This document shows, in pieces, positions 44,073 through 51,284 of a stretch of DNA of 64,000 nt. The notes beneath the pieces are model-generated. The model searched no databases. It was given only the letters and a program-made list of their open reading frames with translations, and was not told where the DNA came from. Source of the stretch: an uncultured Olsenella sp. (GTDB taxonomy: Bacteria > Actinomycetota > Coriobacteriia > Coriobacteriales > Atopobiaceae); contig ONBR01000004.1 of NCBI GenBank assembly GCA_900316105.1, positions 1 to 64,000 on the forward strand. Reading direction: 5' to 3'. Position numbers and translations under genes: made by a program. How positions within the stretch are numbered: the stretch's first letter is position 1; the number at the start of each line of letters is the position of its first letter.

Positions 44073-44100
44073 ATTCTAGCAAACCCCCACAATTGGAAAT
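44073..44100 (-). promoter_or_regulatory. candidate extended -10 promoter of the nitrogenase-like/hyp/hyd run
   Basis: On the minus strand TGCTAGAAT (-10 at 44078-44073) is preceded by a poor -35 (GATTTC, 17-nt spacer). The leader to the NifH start would be about 165 nt. In the interval 43901-44193 I see no gene and no riboswitch I recognise, only a GCCTC/GAGGC hairpin. Confidence 0.4.
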
Positions 44101-44193
44101 CGTGCATCCACCCAAAATGCGCGAGGCACGCAGCTAGAGACGACGTGCAATGAGGGGAGTCGTGCTCCCCCAGGTGCAAGCCCCCCGACACCA

Positions 44194-44284
44194 GAGAGCC
44201 CCGCCCCTCTTCCCCAGGCGCAGTTCCGCAGCGCGCTCGTTGCGCGAGGATGTTTGAGCACTGGGAAAGAGGGACGGGGCCCTC
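44194..44284 (-). repeat. long-arm palindromic element (LAP family), copy D
   Basis: 24-nt arms (44194-44217, 44261-44284) whose three non-Watson-Crick positions include changes that become G-U pairs on the minus strand. The 43-nt core read on the minus strand begins TGCTCAAACATCCTCGC. It begins 16 nt after the minus-strand ldh stop, in the common orientation. Confidence 0.8.
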
Positions 44285-44300
44285 GGCTGGCAGCGACTTC

Positions 44301-45263
44301 CTACTGGTTGTCGACGTTCTCCTCGATAACGGCCCTCAGCGTGCGTGCGGACTCGCGGAGCTTCCCCAGTTCTTCGTCAGAGAGCTCCAGGGGGATGACG
44401 CCCTCGGTACCATTGGCTCCCACGATCGTGGGCAGGGACAGGGACACGCCGTCGATCTCCTTGTCAAAGCCACCGTGCTGGACCGTGGAGACGGGTAGGA
44501 TGGAGCGCTCGTCACGGACGATGGCTTCGCAGATCCTCTTGACCGCCATAGCGACACCGTAATAGGTGGCGTGCTTCTTCTGGATGATCACATAGGCGGC
44601 GTTCTTGACCTCGTCCGCCAGGCGCTGCATGGACGCGAGGTGATCGCGATGGCCGCGGTACTCGCAGAAGTCGTTCAGGGGCACACCGGAGACGTTGGTG
44701 ATAGACCAGGCGGGAATCTCGGAGTCGCCGTGCTCGCCAATGATGGCGGTATGGACGGAACGGGCATCGACGTCCAGGTGCTCACCCAGGACGTACTTGA
44801 GGCGGCCGGTGTCCAGAACGGTGCCAGAGCCAAAGACGCGGTTCTCGGGCAGGCCGGTCATCTTTGCGGCTGCGTAGGTGAGGATGTCCACGGGGTTGGC
44901 GACGATCAAGAGGATGCCGCCAAAGTCGCGCTTCTTGATCTCGGGCATGATGGAGGAGAAGATGCCCACGTTCTTCTTCACCAGGTCGATGCGGGTCTCG
45001 CCAGGCTTCTGGGCGGCGCCTGCGGTGACGACAATCACGGCAGCGTCGGCAGCGTCATCGTAGTCGCCGGCGTAGATGTTCATGGGAGCACCAAAGGGCA
45101 TGCCATGTGCGATGTCAAGGGCCTCGCCCTCGGCCTTTTCCTGGTTTGCGTCAATGAGCACCATCTCGGAGAAGAGACCACTCTGCATGAGGGCAAACGC
45201 CGAGGAAGAGCCGACGAAACCGCAGCCTACGATAGCGACCTTGCGCGAATTGACAGATGCCAT
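44301..45263 (-). CDS. ldh: L-lactate dehydrogenase
   Basis: 320 residues. The Rossmann motif is [14 protein letters not shown], the substrate-binding Arg loop [22 protein letters not shown], the [10 protein letters not shown] helix and the catalytic GEHGDSE (His). It reduces pyruvate to L-lactate with NADH, regenerating NAD+ in fermentation. The GETR Arg and AQKPGE loop favour lactate over malate dehydrogenase. GGAGG lies 8-9 nt before the ATG. It is monocistronic with LAP copies on both sides (D downstream, E upstream). Confidence 0.93.
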   Translation of the reverse strand: MASVNSRKVAIVGCGFVGSSSAFALMQSGLFSEMVLIDANQEKAEGEALDIAHGMPFGAPMNIYAGDYDDAADAAVIVVTAGAAQKPGETRIDLVKKNVGIFSSIMPEIKKRDFGGILLIVANPVDILTYAAAKMTGLPENRVFGSGTVLDTGRLKYVLGEHLDVDARSVHTAIIGEHGDSEIPAWSITNVSGVPLNDFCEYRGHRDHLASMQRLADEVKNAAYVIIQKKHATYYGVAMAVKRICEAIVRDERSILPVSTVQHGGFDKEIDGVSLSLPTIVGANGTEGVIPLELSDEELGKLRESARTLRAVIEENVDNQ

Positions 45264-45461
45264 GCCAAGCCTCCAATTAGGTCAGGAGACGGGCCCCATG
45301 CCCGCCTATGAAACCGAATACATAGTACCCAATCGGCGGCATATATCCCAGTAAAAACTAGGCATTCTTAAAACTAAAACCAAGCCATGCCCCTCCCCCT
45401 TTGGGTGCCTACTCGACCGAGCAACGAGAACCCATCGATACGAAGCTCAACCCCGAAAGAA

Positions 45462-45550
45462 GGACCTCCCGTGTCTTGCCCCAGGCGCAGTTCCGCAGCG
45501 CGCTTTTTGCGCGAGGATGTCTGAGCACTGGGGCAAGACACGGGAGGTCC
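45462..45550 (-). repeat. long-arm palindromic element (LAP family), copy E
   Basis: A perfect 23-bp pair of arms (45462-45484, 45528-45550), the best-paired copy. The 43-nt core differs from copy D at only about four positions. It begins 22 nt after the marR stop in the common orientation and is followed on the minus strand by TTCTTTC. The remaining intergenic stretch 45264-45461 holds only the ldh promoter region. Confidence 0.85.
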
Positions 45551-45571
45551 CGTCCTTCAGGTCTGAAGCCT

Positions 45572-46006
45572 CTACTGAATTTTGGAAAGGTTCTCGTTGA
45601 TTGCGCCGAGTGCACGGTACATTGATTCTCGGTCATTGGCGGGAACGCCCTTGATGGCCTTCTTCACCACGTCGTCAATCACCTGGTTCACCTCGGTGAC
45701 CGCCGCCATGCCCTTGTCCGTCAACCGGATGGGTGCGCGATAACCGGTCCCGCTGTCATTGTCCGTTGAAGCAAAGCCACCCTTTTCAAGGCGTGCAATG
45801 GTGCGCGAGACTGCCGCACGGTCCACGCCAATGCGCCTTGCCAACTCGGCAGAGGCTATGCCCTCGGGATTCTTTGCCAGGTAGTAGAGGCACATGGAAT
45901 CCGTTCCCTTGAGACCAAAGTTGCGCATCTCACGCCCCTTGATGCGGTTGATCTCCTTGTACGATTGCGAGATGACGCTCACGAAGTTCTCGAACTGAGT
46001 ACTCAT
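45572..46006 (-). CDS. MarR-family transcriptional regulator
   Basis: 144 residues. Winged helix with MCLYYLAKNPEGIASAELA, RIGVDRAAVSRTIARLEKGGF (recognition helix) and the wing YRAPIRLTDKG. MarR proteins are dimeric repressors that respond to phenolics, oxidants or metabolites. No adjacent target gene is obvious; two palindromes upstream suggest autoregulation. GGGGAG precedes the ATG. Confidence 0.88.
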   Translation of the reverse strand: MSTQFENFVSVISQSYKEINRIKGREMRNFGLKGTDSMCLYYLAKNPEGIASAELARRIGVDRAAVSRTIARLEKGGFASTDNDSGTGYRAPIRLTDKGMAAVTEVNQVIDDVVKKAIKGVPANDRESMYRALGAINENLSKIQ

Positions 46007-46054
46007 CCTGACTCCCCTACTTGAAAACCATGGCCTCTAGCTGGTCAATCTTCA

Positions 46055-46089
46055 TACATAGTGTGTACTCAGAATGTTGATGTGTCAAC
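46055..46089 (-). promoter_or_regulatory. candidate MarR operator/promoter region
   Basis: Two short inverted repeats, TACATAGTGTGTA (46055-46067) and GTTGATGTGTCAAC (46076-46089), lie 49-83 nt before the marR start. The second contains TTGACA on the minus strand, a good -35. No clear -10 is spaced to it. Confidence 0.4.
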
Positions 46090-46210
46090 TAATTCTCCAT
46101 CGAGTAGAAAAAATCGTCACATTTGCCCGTCAGGGGAAGCAAAAACAACCATCCATCCGTATCACAAGAGGCCGTGTGGCTCCCCTTCCCTATAGGTGCC
46201 TTTTCAGGAT

Positions 46211-46297
46211 GCACATCTGACCCCAGCTCAATTGGCCTGCGAACACTGGAACAGGGGTATCAAGCCAGGAAAATCCACCAGCTGGGGCCAGATGTGC
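46211..46297. other. long hairpin element between marR and cysK
   Basis: An 18-bp outer stem with one mismatch, GCACATCTGACCCCAGCT against AGCTGGGGCCAGATGTGC (46211-46228, 46280-46297), encloses a 51-nt loop with a CCTG/CAGG inner stem. The architecture is like the LAP family but the core is unrelated. The rest of 46090-46339 shows no gene. Confidence 0.55.
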
Positions 46298-46339
46298 AAC
46301 CCAAGAGGCATCCTCCGTCACCCGAAGCGTCCACACAGC

Positions 46340-46376
46340 AAAAAAAGAGCCGCCAACCGGGGGAAGTTGGCGGCTC
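46340..46376 (-). terminator. intrinsic terminator of cysK
   Basis: Perfect 11-bp stem GAGCCGCCAAC/GTTGGCGGCTC (46347-46357, 46366-46376). On the minus strand it is followed by seven T (46346-46340). It lies about 100 nt after the cysK stop. Confidence 0.9.
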
Positions 46377-46476
46377 AGCCGAGTCGACGCGCATCGACGA
46401 AGCCGGGAGAGGAGGGCAGCATCTATCGAAGCGCGTGATTTAGGGTCGGCTTGGGGGCCCGCCCACAGTCAGAGAC

Positions 46477-47388
46477 TTACAGATCCATGGAAAGGTAGCG
46501 CTCGCCCGTGTCAGGCAGGACGGCAACGATGGTCTTGCCCTTGAACTCGGGACGCTTTGCCAGCTCGAGCGCAGCTGCGACGGCTGCACCAGAGCTGATG
46601 CCCACCAGGAGGCCCAACTCGTCGGAAAGGCGCTTCTTCGTGGCAATGGCGTCGTCGGAGGCAATGGGCAGGACCTCGTCAACAACGGATGCGTCGTAGG
46701 TCTTGGGCACGAAACCCGCTCCGATGCCCTGGATGCGGTGGGCTCCTGAGGGCTTGCCCTCCAGGACGGCCGACTCTGCGGGCTCGACGGCGAAGCCCTT
46801 TACGCTGGGCTTCTGCTCCTTGAGGAACTTGGAGGTACCAGAGATGGTGCCACCGGTACCCACGCCAGCGACAACGGCGTCGACGGTGCCCTCGGTATCA
46901 GCCCAAATCTCGGGACCGGTGGTCTGATAGTGGACACGTGGGTTGGCGGGGTTCACGAACTGACCTGCAACGATTGAGCCAGGAGTCTTCTCCTTGAGCT
47001 CGTCAGCGTGCTTGACGGCGCCGGCCATGCCCTCGGAGCCAGGAGTCAGGACGATCTGGGCACCGTAGCTGGCGGCAAGTTTGCGACGCTCTATGGACAT
47101 GGTCTCGGGCATCACGAGGATCATCTTGTAGCCACGTGCGGCGGCAATCATGGCCAGGCCGACGCCAGTGTTGCCTGAGGTCGGCTCGATGATGGTGCCA
47201 CCCGGCTTGAGGCTGCCGTCCTTCTCGGCCGCGTCCACCATGGCCTTGGCGACGCGGTCCTTCACCGATCCGCCGGGGTTGGTTGCCTCGTACTTGCCCA
47301 GAATCGTCACATCGTTATCGGTCAGGGCGGACAGGTCGATCAGGGGGGTCTTGCCAATTGCGCCTTCGACGTTGCTTGCGTACTTCAT
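46477..47388 (-). CDS. cysK: cysteine synthase A (O-acetylserine sulfhydrylase)
   Basis: 303 residues. PLP-Lys in EATNPGGSVKDR, substrate loop PTSGNTG, phosphate-binding GVGTGGTISG and the C-terminal PDTGERYLS are all present. It joins sulfide and O-acetylserine to make L-cysteine, the sulfur donor for SufS and the other desulfurase here. GGAGG lies upstream of the ATG. Its leader carries a Cys-codon leader peptide and a terminator-type hairpin, so cysteine-responsive attenuation is likely. Confidence 0.95.
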   Translation of the reverse strand: MKYASNVEGAIGKTPLIDLSALTDNDVTILGKYEATNPGGSVKDRVAKAMVDAAEKDGSLKPGGTIIEPTSGNTGVGLAMIAAARGYKMILVMPETMSIERRKLAASYGAQIVLTPGSEGMAGAVKHADELKEKTPGSIVAGQFVNPANPRVHYQTTGPEIWADTEGTVDAVVAGVGTGGTISGTSKFLKEQKPSVKGFAVEPAESAVLEGKPSGAHRIQGIGAGFVPKTYDASVVDEVLPIASDDAIATKKRLSDELGLLVGISSGAAVAAALELAKRPEFKGKTIVAVLPDTGERYLSMDL

Positions 47389-47476
47389 GATGTTTCCTCC
47401 AAAGGATTAGGACGAACAGGAGCGGTGAATCCATTGAGCTATGACCGAGCCGGGCTGAGCGCAGATGTCGTCATAC

Positions 47477-47572
47477 AAAATGGGGACGCCACCTGCGTCC
47501 CGTCCGACCTGTGTCCAAGTAAAGGGCAAATGCCCTGATGAAATGGGGTATCGAGCTAAGCCTCAGATACCC
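47477..47572 (-). promoter_or_regulatory. attenuator hairpins in the cysK leader
   Basis: In transcript order: GGGTATC/GATACCC (47572-47546), a stem that spans the leader-peptide stop codon; GGGC-AAAT-GCCC (47535-47524); then GGGACGC-aggtg-GCGTCCC (47501-47483) followed by CATTTTG, a terminator-like hairpin. A ribosome position dependent on Cys-tRNA would decide whether the first stem forms. The attenuation mechanism is inferred. Confidence 0.55.
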
Positions 47573-47652
47573 TGGCGACACAGCGGAAGGGACCTCACAC
47601 AGATACGACACGCACGCCCTACACGAAGCGCTGCAAAAACAGCTTCTGCCAT
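47563..47652 (-). CDS. cysteine-codon leader peptide upstream of cysK
   Basis: A 29-codon open frame on the minus strand with a strong ribosome site (GGGGAGGG, 4 nt before the ATG at 47652). It has three TGT codons (residues 15, 18 and 25) in a short peptide ending CRQGI. It starts about 50 nt after a consensus promoter and ends inside a hairpin of the cysK leader. Cys is normally rare, so three codons in 29 upstream of a cysteine-synthesis gene points to a regulatory peptide rather than a functional product. Confidence 0.6.
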   Translation of the reverse strand: MAEAVFAALRVGRACRICVRSLPLCRQGI

Positions 47653-47707
47653 GATTCCCTCCCCTCTGGTTTTGGCGCCCTAGCGCCTTTCCCGTGTGTT
47701 GCACTCT

Positions 47708-47735
47708 ACTATAGGGTCGGGAATTTTAATGTCAA
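47708..47735 (-). promoter_or_regulatory. cysK promoter
   Basis: On the minus strand TTGACA (47735-47730) and TATAGT (47713-47708) with a 16-nt spacer, near-consensus sigma-70. Transcription should start near 47701. The plus-strand promoter of pfk must lie in 47736-47936, where no clear match is seen. Confidence 0.8.
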
Positions 47736-47936
47736 GCAAAAAGGTAGGAATTAATTCCACGTCAATTATTGCGCTAGAGACCAATTGGCTATCGAAATAG
47801 CAGATAGCTCCATCCGCAAACCCTCACGGAGCTGTCGCAGTCTTTACCAAATTGCTATCGATAAAAGACGCAATAAGGCCAGTTTGCCAGCAGCTTTGTG
47901 ACACAATGAACAGAGCGGCGAGAGAGAGGACACAGT

Positions 47937-49013
47937 ATGCTCAGAATCGGCCTGCTTACCAGCGGCGGCGACTGCCAGGCACTGAATGCCACCATGCGTG
48001 CCATCGTAAAGACCATCATCTATCAGAGCAAGGAGCCCGTGGAGATCTATGGATTCCTCGACGGCTACCAGGGGCTCATCTACGGTCGCTACAAGCAGAT
48101 GACCTGGGCAGACTTCTCGGGCACCCTTACCCAGGGAGGAACCATCCTGGGCACCAGTCGCACCCCCTTCAAGAGGATTGACATCCCCGAGGAGGACGGC
48201 GTGGAGAAGGTCCCCGCCATGAAGCAGACCTACCGCAAGCTGCATCTGGACTGCCTCTTTATGCTGGGCGGCAACGGCTCGACCAAGACCGCTAACCGTC
48301 TGCGCGAGGAGGGGCTCAACATCATCGCCCTACCAAAGACCATCGACAACGACACCTGGGGCACCGACATGACCTTCGGCTTCCCCTCTGCCATTGACGT
48401 GGCCACCACCTATATCGACGAGATCAAGACCACGGCAAGCTCCCACGGCCGCGTCTTTGTCATCGAGATCATGGGGCACAAGGTCGGTTGGATTCCCCTG
48501 TACGCCGGTGTCGCCGGCGGCGCGGACGTTATCCTCCTGCCCGAGATTCCCTATGAGATGGACAATGTGATCGAGGCCATCGAGCGCCGTGATAAGTCTG
48601 GCGGACGCTTTGCCATCGTCGCCGTCGCCGAGGGCGCCATCTCCAAGCAGGAGGCCGAACTGCCAAAGAAGGAGTACAAGAAGCTGGTCGCAAAGCGCAA
48701 GTACTCAGTGGCCTACGAGATCGCGGACGAGATTGCAAAGCGCACCGGCCGCGAGGTTCGTGTGGGCATCCCCGGTCACACCCAGCGCGGTGGCGCACCC
48801 GACGCCCAGGACCGCATCTTTGCAACCCAATGCGGTGTCGAGGCTGCCAAGGCCTGCCTGAACGGCAAGTTCGGTGTCATGGTCGCAAAGGTCCAGGACA
48901 AGATGACCCTGGTGCCACTGAAGGACGTCGCCGGCAAGCTCAAGTACGTCGACCCGAAGAGCGACCTGGTCAAAGAGGCTCGCTACTTGGGCATTAGCTT
49001 CGGTGACGAATAA
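47937..49013 (+). CDS. pfkA: 6-phosphofructokinase (ATP/PPi specificity uncertain)
   Basis: 358 residues. LTSGGDCQALNATMRAIV, FMLGGNGSTKTA, PKTIDNDTWGTDMTFGF and EIMGHKVGWIPLYAGVA are the phosphofructokinase signatures. Specificity residues are mixed: Gly follows Asn in GGNGS (ATP type at position 104, E. coli numbering) but Lys is in PKTIDND (PPi type at position 124). Similar mixed enzymes occur in actinobacteria. It phosphorylates fructose 6-phosphate in glycolysis. It is monocistronic, followed after 22 nt by LAP copy F. Confidence 0.92.
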   Translation: MLRIGLLTSGGDCQALNATMRAIVKTIIYQSKEPVEIYGFLDGYQGLIYGRYKQMTWADFSGTLTQGGTILGTSRTPFKRIDIPEEDGVEKVPAMKQTYRKLHLDCLFMLGGNGSTKTANRLREEGLNIIALPKTIDNDTWGTDMTFGFPSAIDVATTYIDEIKTTASSHGRVFVIEIMGHKVGWIPLYAGVAGGADVILLPEIPYEMDNVIEAIERRDKSGGRFAIVAVAEGAISKQEAELPKKEYKKLVAKRKYSVAYEIADEIAKRTGREVRVGIPGHTQRGGAPDAQDRIFATQCGVEAAKACLNGKFGVMVAKVQDKMTLVPLKDVAGKLKYVDPKSDLVKEARYLGISFGDE

Positions 49014-49035
49014 CGCCTGTCCTCTTGATAGATAG

Positions 49036-49121
49036 GGGGCCAGGTCCTTTACCCCGTGGTCAGACATTCTCGCGTGATTCGCACGTCGCGAGACTGCACG
49101 CGGGACAAAGGACCTGGCCCC
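49036..49121 (+). repeat. long-arm palindromic element (LAP family), copy F
   Basis: 21-nt arms (49036-49056, 49101-49121) with two mismatches and a 44-nt core. On the plus strand the core reads TGGTCAGACATTCTCGCG, an inner CTCGCG/CGCGAG stem, then GACTGCACG. It begins 22 nt after the pfk stop, in the common orientation; TCTTTC follows. Confidence 0.8.
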
Positions 49122-49180
49122 TCTTTCATGGGGAGAGATCGCCCAGGGGGCGAGGTTGGCTCACCCCGCCGCCCTATATA

Positions 49181-49207
49181 GGGCACGCGAAGCGTGCGCC
49201 ATTCTCC
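49181..49207. repeat. second dispersed repeat family, copy 2
   Basis: GGGCACGCGAAGCGTGCGCC followed by ATTCTCC. The palindrome arms differ from the copy at 19824 by compensating changes (CACGC/GCGTG against CGCGC/GCGCG), with the CCATTCTCC tail conserved. Confidence 0.6.
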
Positions 49208-49270
49208 TCTTCCCTTGCAGAACGGGCATCGGCTCGGGCGCCGCGAGGGCGTTCGCGGCAATGAAGGTCT

Positions 49271-49363
49271 GAGGCTCCTCCCCTTTGTTCAGACGCAGTT
49301 TCGCAGCGGCGCGCCTAGCGCGACGCGAGAATGTTTGAGCGCTGAGCAAGGGGGGGAGGCGCC
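49271..49363 (-). repeat. long-arm palindromic element (LAP family), copy G
   Basis: Imperfect arms (49271-49292, 49342-49363) with a 2-nt bulge. On the plus strand the core contains CGCAGTTTCGCAGC and CGCGAGAATGTTTGAG. It begins 12 nt after the stop of the minus-strand desulfurase gene, in the common orientation. Confidence 0.7.
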
Positions 49364-49374
49364 CCCAGTCAGGT

Positions 49375-50541
49375 CTATTCCGCGATCTCCCTCACGGCTT
49401 TCACGGCTGCGTCGACCTCTTCCTTTGTGTTGAAGTAGCCGAAGGAGAAGCGAACCATGCCTTGTTCGACGGTCCCCATGGCTCGGTGCAGGCGCGGTGC
49501 GCAGTGGGCCCCCGGCCTGGTGGCTATCCCAAAGCGTTGGCCCAGATCGTCTGCCACGTCAGCCGAACTGTAGTCGCGGATGTTCAGCGAGACGATGGCG
49601 CAACGGTCGTCCAGTCCATCGGCAGATCTCGCACCCTCCAGCGAGCCAAAGTCACCGTAGAGCCGGACTCCCTCGACCCCTCGTACGCCCTCATAGAAGC
49701 GCCTTGCCAACTCCAGCTCGTGGTCGTGTACATTCTTGAGCCCGACTTCCTCGATAAAGCCAATACCTGCGGAAAGTCCGGCAATGCCATGACTGTTGAG
49801 GGTGCCCGCCTCAAGGCGGGTGGGATAGCCGGCAGGCTGCGTCTCACTGAAGGACTGGACGCCCGTGCCGCCCACCTTGAAGGGTCTGACCTCGACCCCG
49901 TGGGCAATGCACATGCCGCCCGTGCCCTGGGGACCCATGAGCCCCTTGTGCCCGGTAAAGCAGAGCACATCCGCCCCCAGCTCGGCCATATTCACCCGAT
50001 GGGCCCCTGCAGTCTGCGAGGCGTCCACCACGACCAGGGCACCATGAGCATGTGCGATGTCTGCCACCCGTCGCACGTCCACCATGTTTCCCGTTACGTT
50101 GGAGCCATGGGTCACCGCGACAAGCCTGGTCTGGTCATCCACCAGATCCTCCAGCTCCTCGTAGTCTAGGATCCCATGCTCATCCATGCGGGCAAAGTCC
50201 AGGAGGACACCTCGCTCGTCCCTCAGGCGGTAGAGGGGACGCAGGACGGAATTGTGCTCCAGGTCGGTGGAGACCACACGGTCTCCCTCCCCCACCAAAC
50301 CCATAAGGGCGATGTTGAGCGCCTCGGTGGAGTTGTTGCAGAAGACCACGTGATCCGGCTCAGCGCAGCCAAAGAACTTTGCCAACCGCTCCCTTGCCAC
50401 GTAGTCAACGCGCGAGGCGGCCAGGGAGGCCTCCGTCGCTCCCCTGGAGGCATTGCCCACGGTATTGAGCGCCCTCACCACGGCATCCACGACGGGCTGC
50501 GGCTTGTGCATGGTGGTAGCCGCATTGTCCAGATAGATCAT
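49375..50541 (-). CDS. class V aminotransferase, cysteine desulfurase family
   Basis: 388 residues from the ATG at 50541. The fold starts MIYLDNAATTMHKPQ; the PLP-Lys is in CFTGHKGLMGPQGTGG and the persulfide Cys in ATRPGAHCAPRLH. It belongs to the branch of group II desulfurases often found beside yedF and selD. It could supply selenium or sulfur as a selenocysteine lyase/desulfurase for selenophosphate synthesis. It lies directly after yedF in the sel locus, past a hairpin. A distinct paralogue, sufS, serves the SUF operon. Confidence 0.88.
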   Translation of the reverse strand: MIYLDNAATTMHKPQPVVDAVVRALNTVGNASRGATEASLAASRVDYVARERLAKFFGCAEPDHVVFCNNSTEALNIALMGLVGEGDRVVSTDLEHNSVLRPLYRLRDERGVLLDFARMDEHGILDYEELEDLVDDQTRLVAVTHGSNVTGNMVDVRRVADIAHAHGALVVVDASQTAGAHRVNMAELGADVLCFTGHKGLMGPQGTGGMCIAHGVEVRPFKVGGTGVQSFSETQPAGYPTRLEAGTLNSHGIAGLSAGIGFIEEVGLKNVHDHELELARRFYEGVRGVEGVRLYGDFGSLEGARSADGLDDRCAIVSLNIRDYSSADVADDLGQRFGIATRPGAHCAPRLHRAMGTVEQGMVRFSFGYFNTKEEVDAAVKAVREIAE

Positions 50542-50583
50542 GTCAAACCCCCAGATCAAGACTCGATGTGAACCGCCAAACAG

Positions 50584-50613
50584 AAAGGGGCCCGGCAACA
50601 TACGCCGAGCCCC
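50584..50613 (-). terminator. terminator after yedF
   Basis: Stem GGGGCTCGGC/GCCGGGCCCC (50613-50604, 50596-50587), followed on the minus strand by TTTCTG. It lies between yedF and the desulfurase gene, so read-through may set the level of the latter. Confidence 0.7.
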
Positions 50614-50635
50614 ACAAGTAATCTTGTGCAAAGAA

Positions 50636-51262
50636 CTAGCAGGGCTTCACGACCAAGGTTGCCTCGACCTGCCTCTGGCAGATCACGTACATGTTGGTGA
50701 CCTCGCCCACGGCCAGCTTGTCCTTGATGCCATAGAAGTCCAGGCAGGTGCCGCAGGTCAGGATCTCCACGCCAGCGTCTACCATGAGCTTGAGGTCCTC
50801 CAGCGCGGGCGAGCCCTCGATGGTCATCTTTGCACCGCCGTTGTAAAAGAGGATGGTCTGGGGCAGCTGCTCCTGCTGGCTCAGGGCATAGATGAAGCCC
50901 TTGAGCAGGTTGCCGCCCAGCTTGTTGTCGCCCTCGCCCATGTGGTCGGCCGAGATGACCACCACGAGGTTCTTCTTTGCGGGCAGGTTGCAGAAGTCGT
51001 TTGCGTCAGACTCGTTCACGGCCTCCTCGGTGCCGGCAACGGTCGTGGTGACCTCGAAGTTGCCATCATCGAGCTTCTTGAAGGAGGTGCCGTAGCCCTT
51101 GTCGTTGGCAAGCTTGGTCAGGTTCTGGACTGCCGTCTCGTTGTCCACGGAGGTCACGACCGTACCCGCACCCTCCAGGGACTTGATGGCCTTGATGGTC
51201 TTGACCACGGGAATGGGGCAAGCGTCGCCCAGGGCGTTGACCTCTACGTTCTTCTCTGCCAT
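50636..51262 (-). CDS. yedF: sulfurtransferase-like selenium metabolism protein YedF
   Basis: 208 residues from the ATG at 51262 (AAAGGAG upstream). The N-terminal TusA-like domain has the CPIPV active Cys (about 15-19). The C-terminal DsrE-like domain has LTCGTCLDFYGI. This two-domain form is the selenium-associated YedF, thought to carry Se or S towards SelD. Gene order selA-selB-yedF supports that role. Confidence 0.9.
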   Translation of the reverse strand: MAEKNVEVNALGDACPIPVVKTIKAIKSLEGAGTVVTSVDNETAVQNLTKLANDKGYGTSFKKLDDGNFEVTTTVAGTEEAVNESDANDFCNLPAKKNLVVVISADHMGEGDNKLGGNLLKGFIYALSQQEQLPQTILFYNGGAKMTIEGSPALEDLKLMVDAGVEILTCGTCLDFYGIKDKLAVGEVTNMYVICQRQVEATLVVKPC

Positions 51263-51284
51263 TTTTTCCGAACTCCTTTCAAAA

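Noticed and set aside
47471..47704. 77-codon minus-strand frame in the cysK leader
   Set aside because: Its GTG start lies right at the predicted transcription start with no ribosome site; the overlapping 29-codon frame has a strong one. The two frames share the region, so this rejection is moderate.
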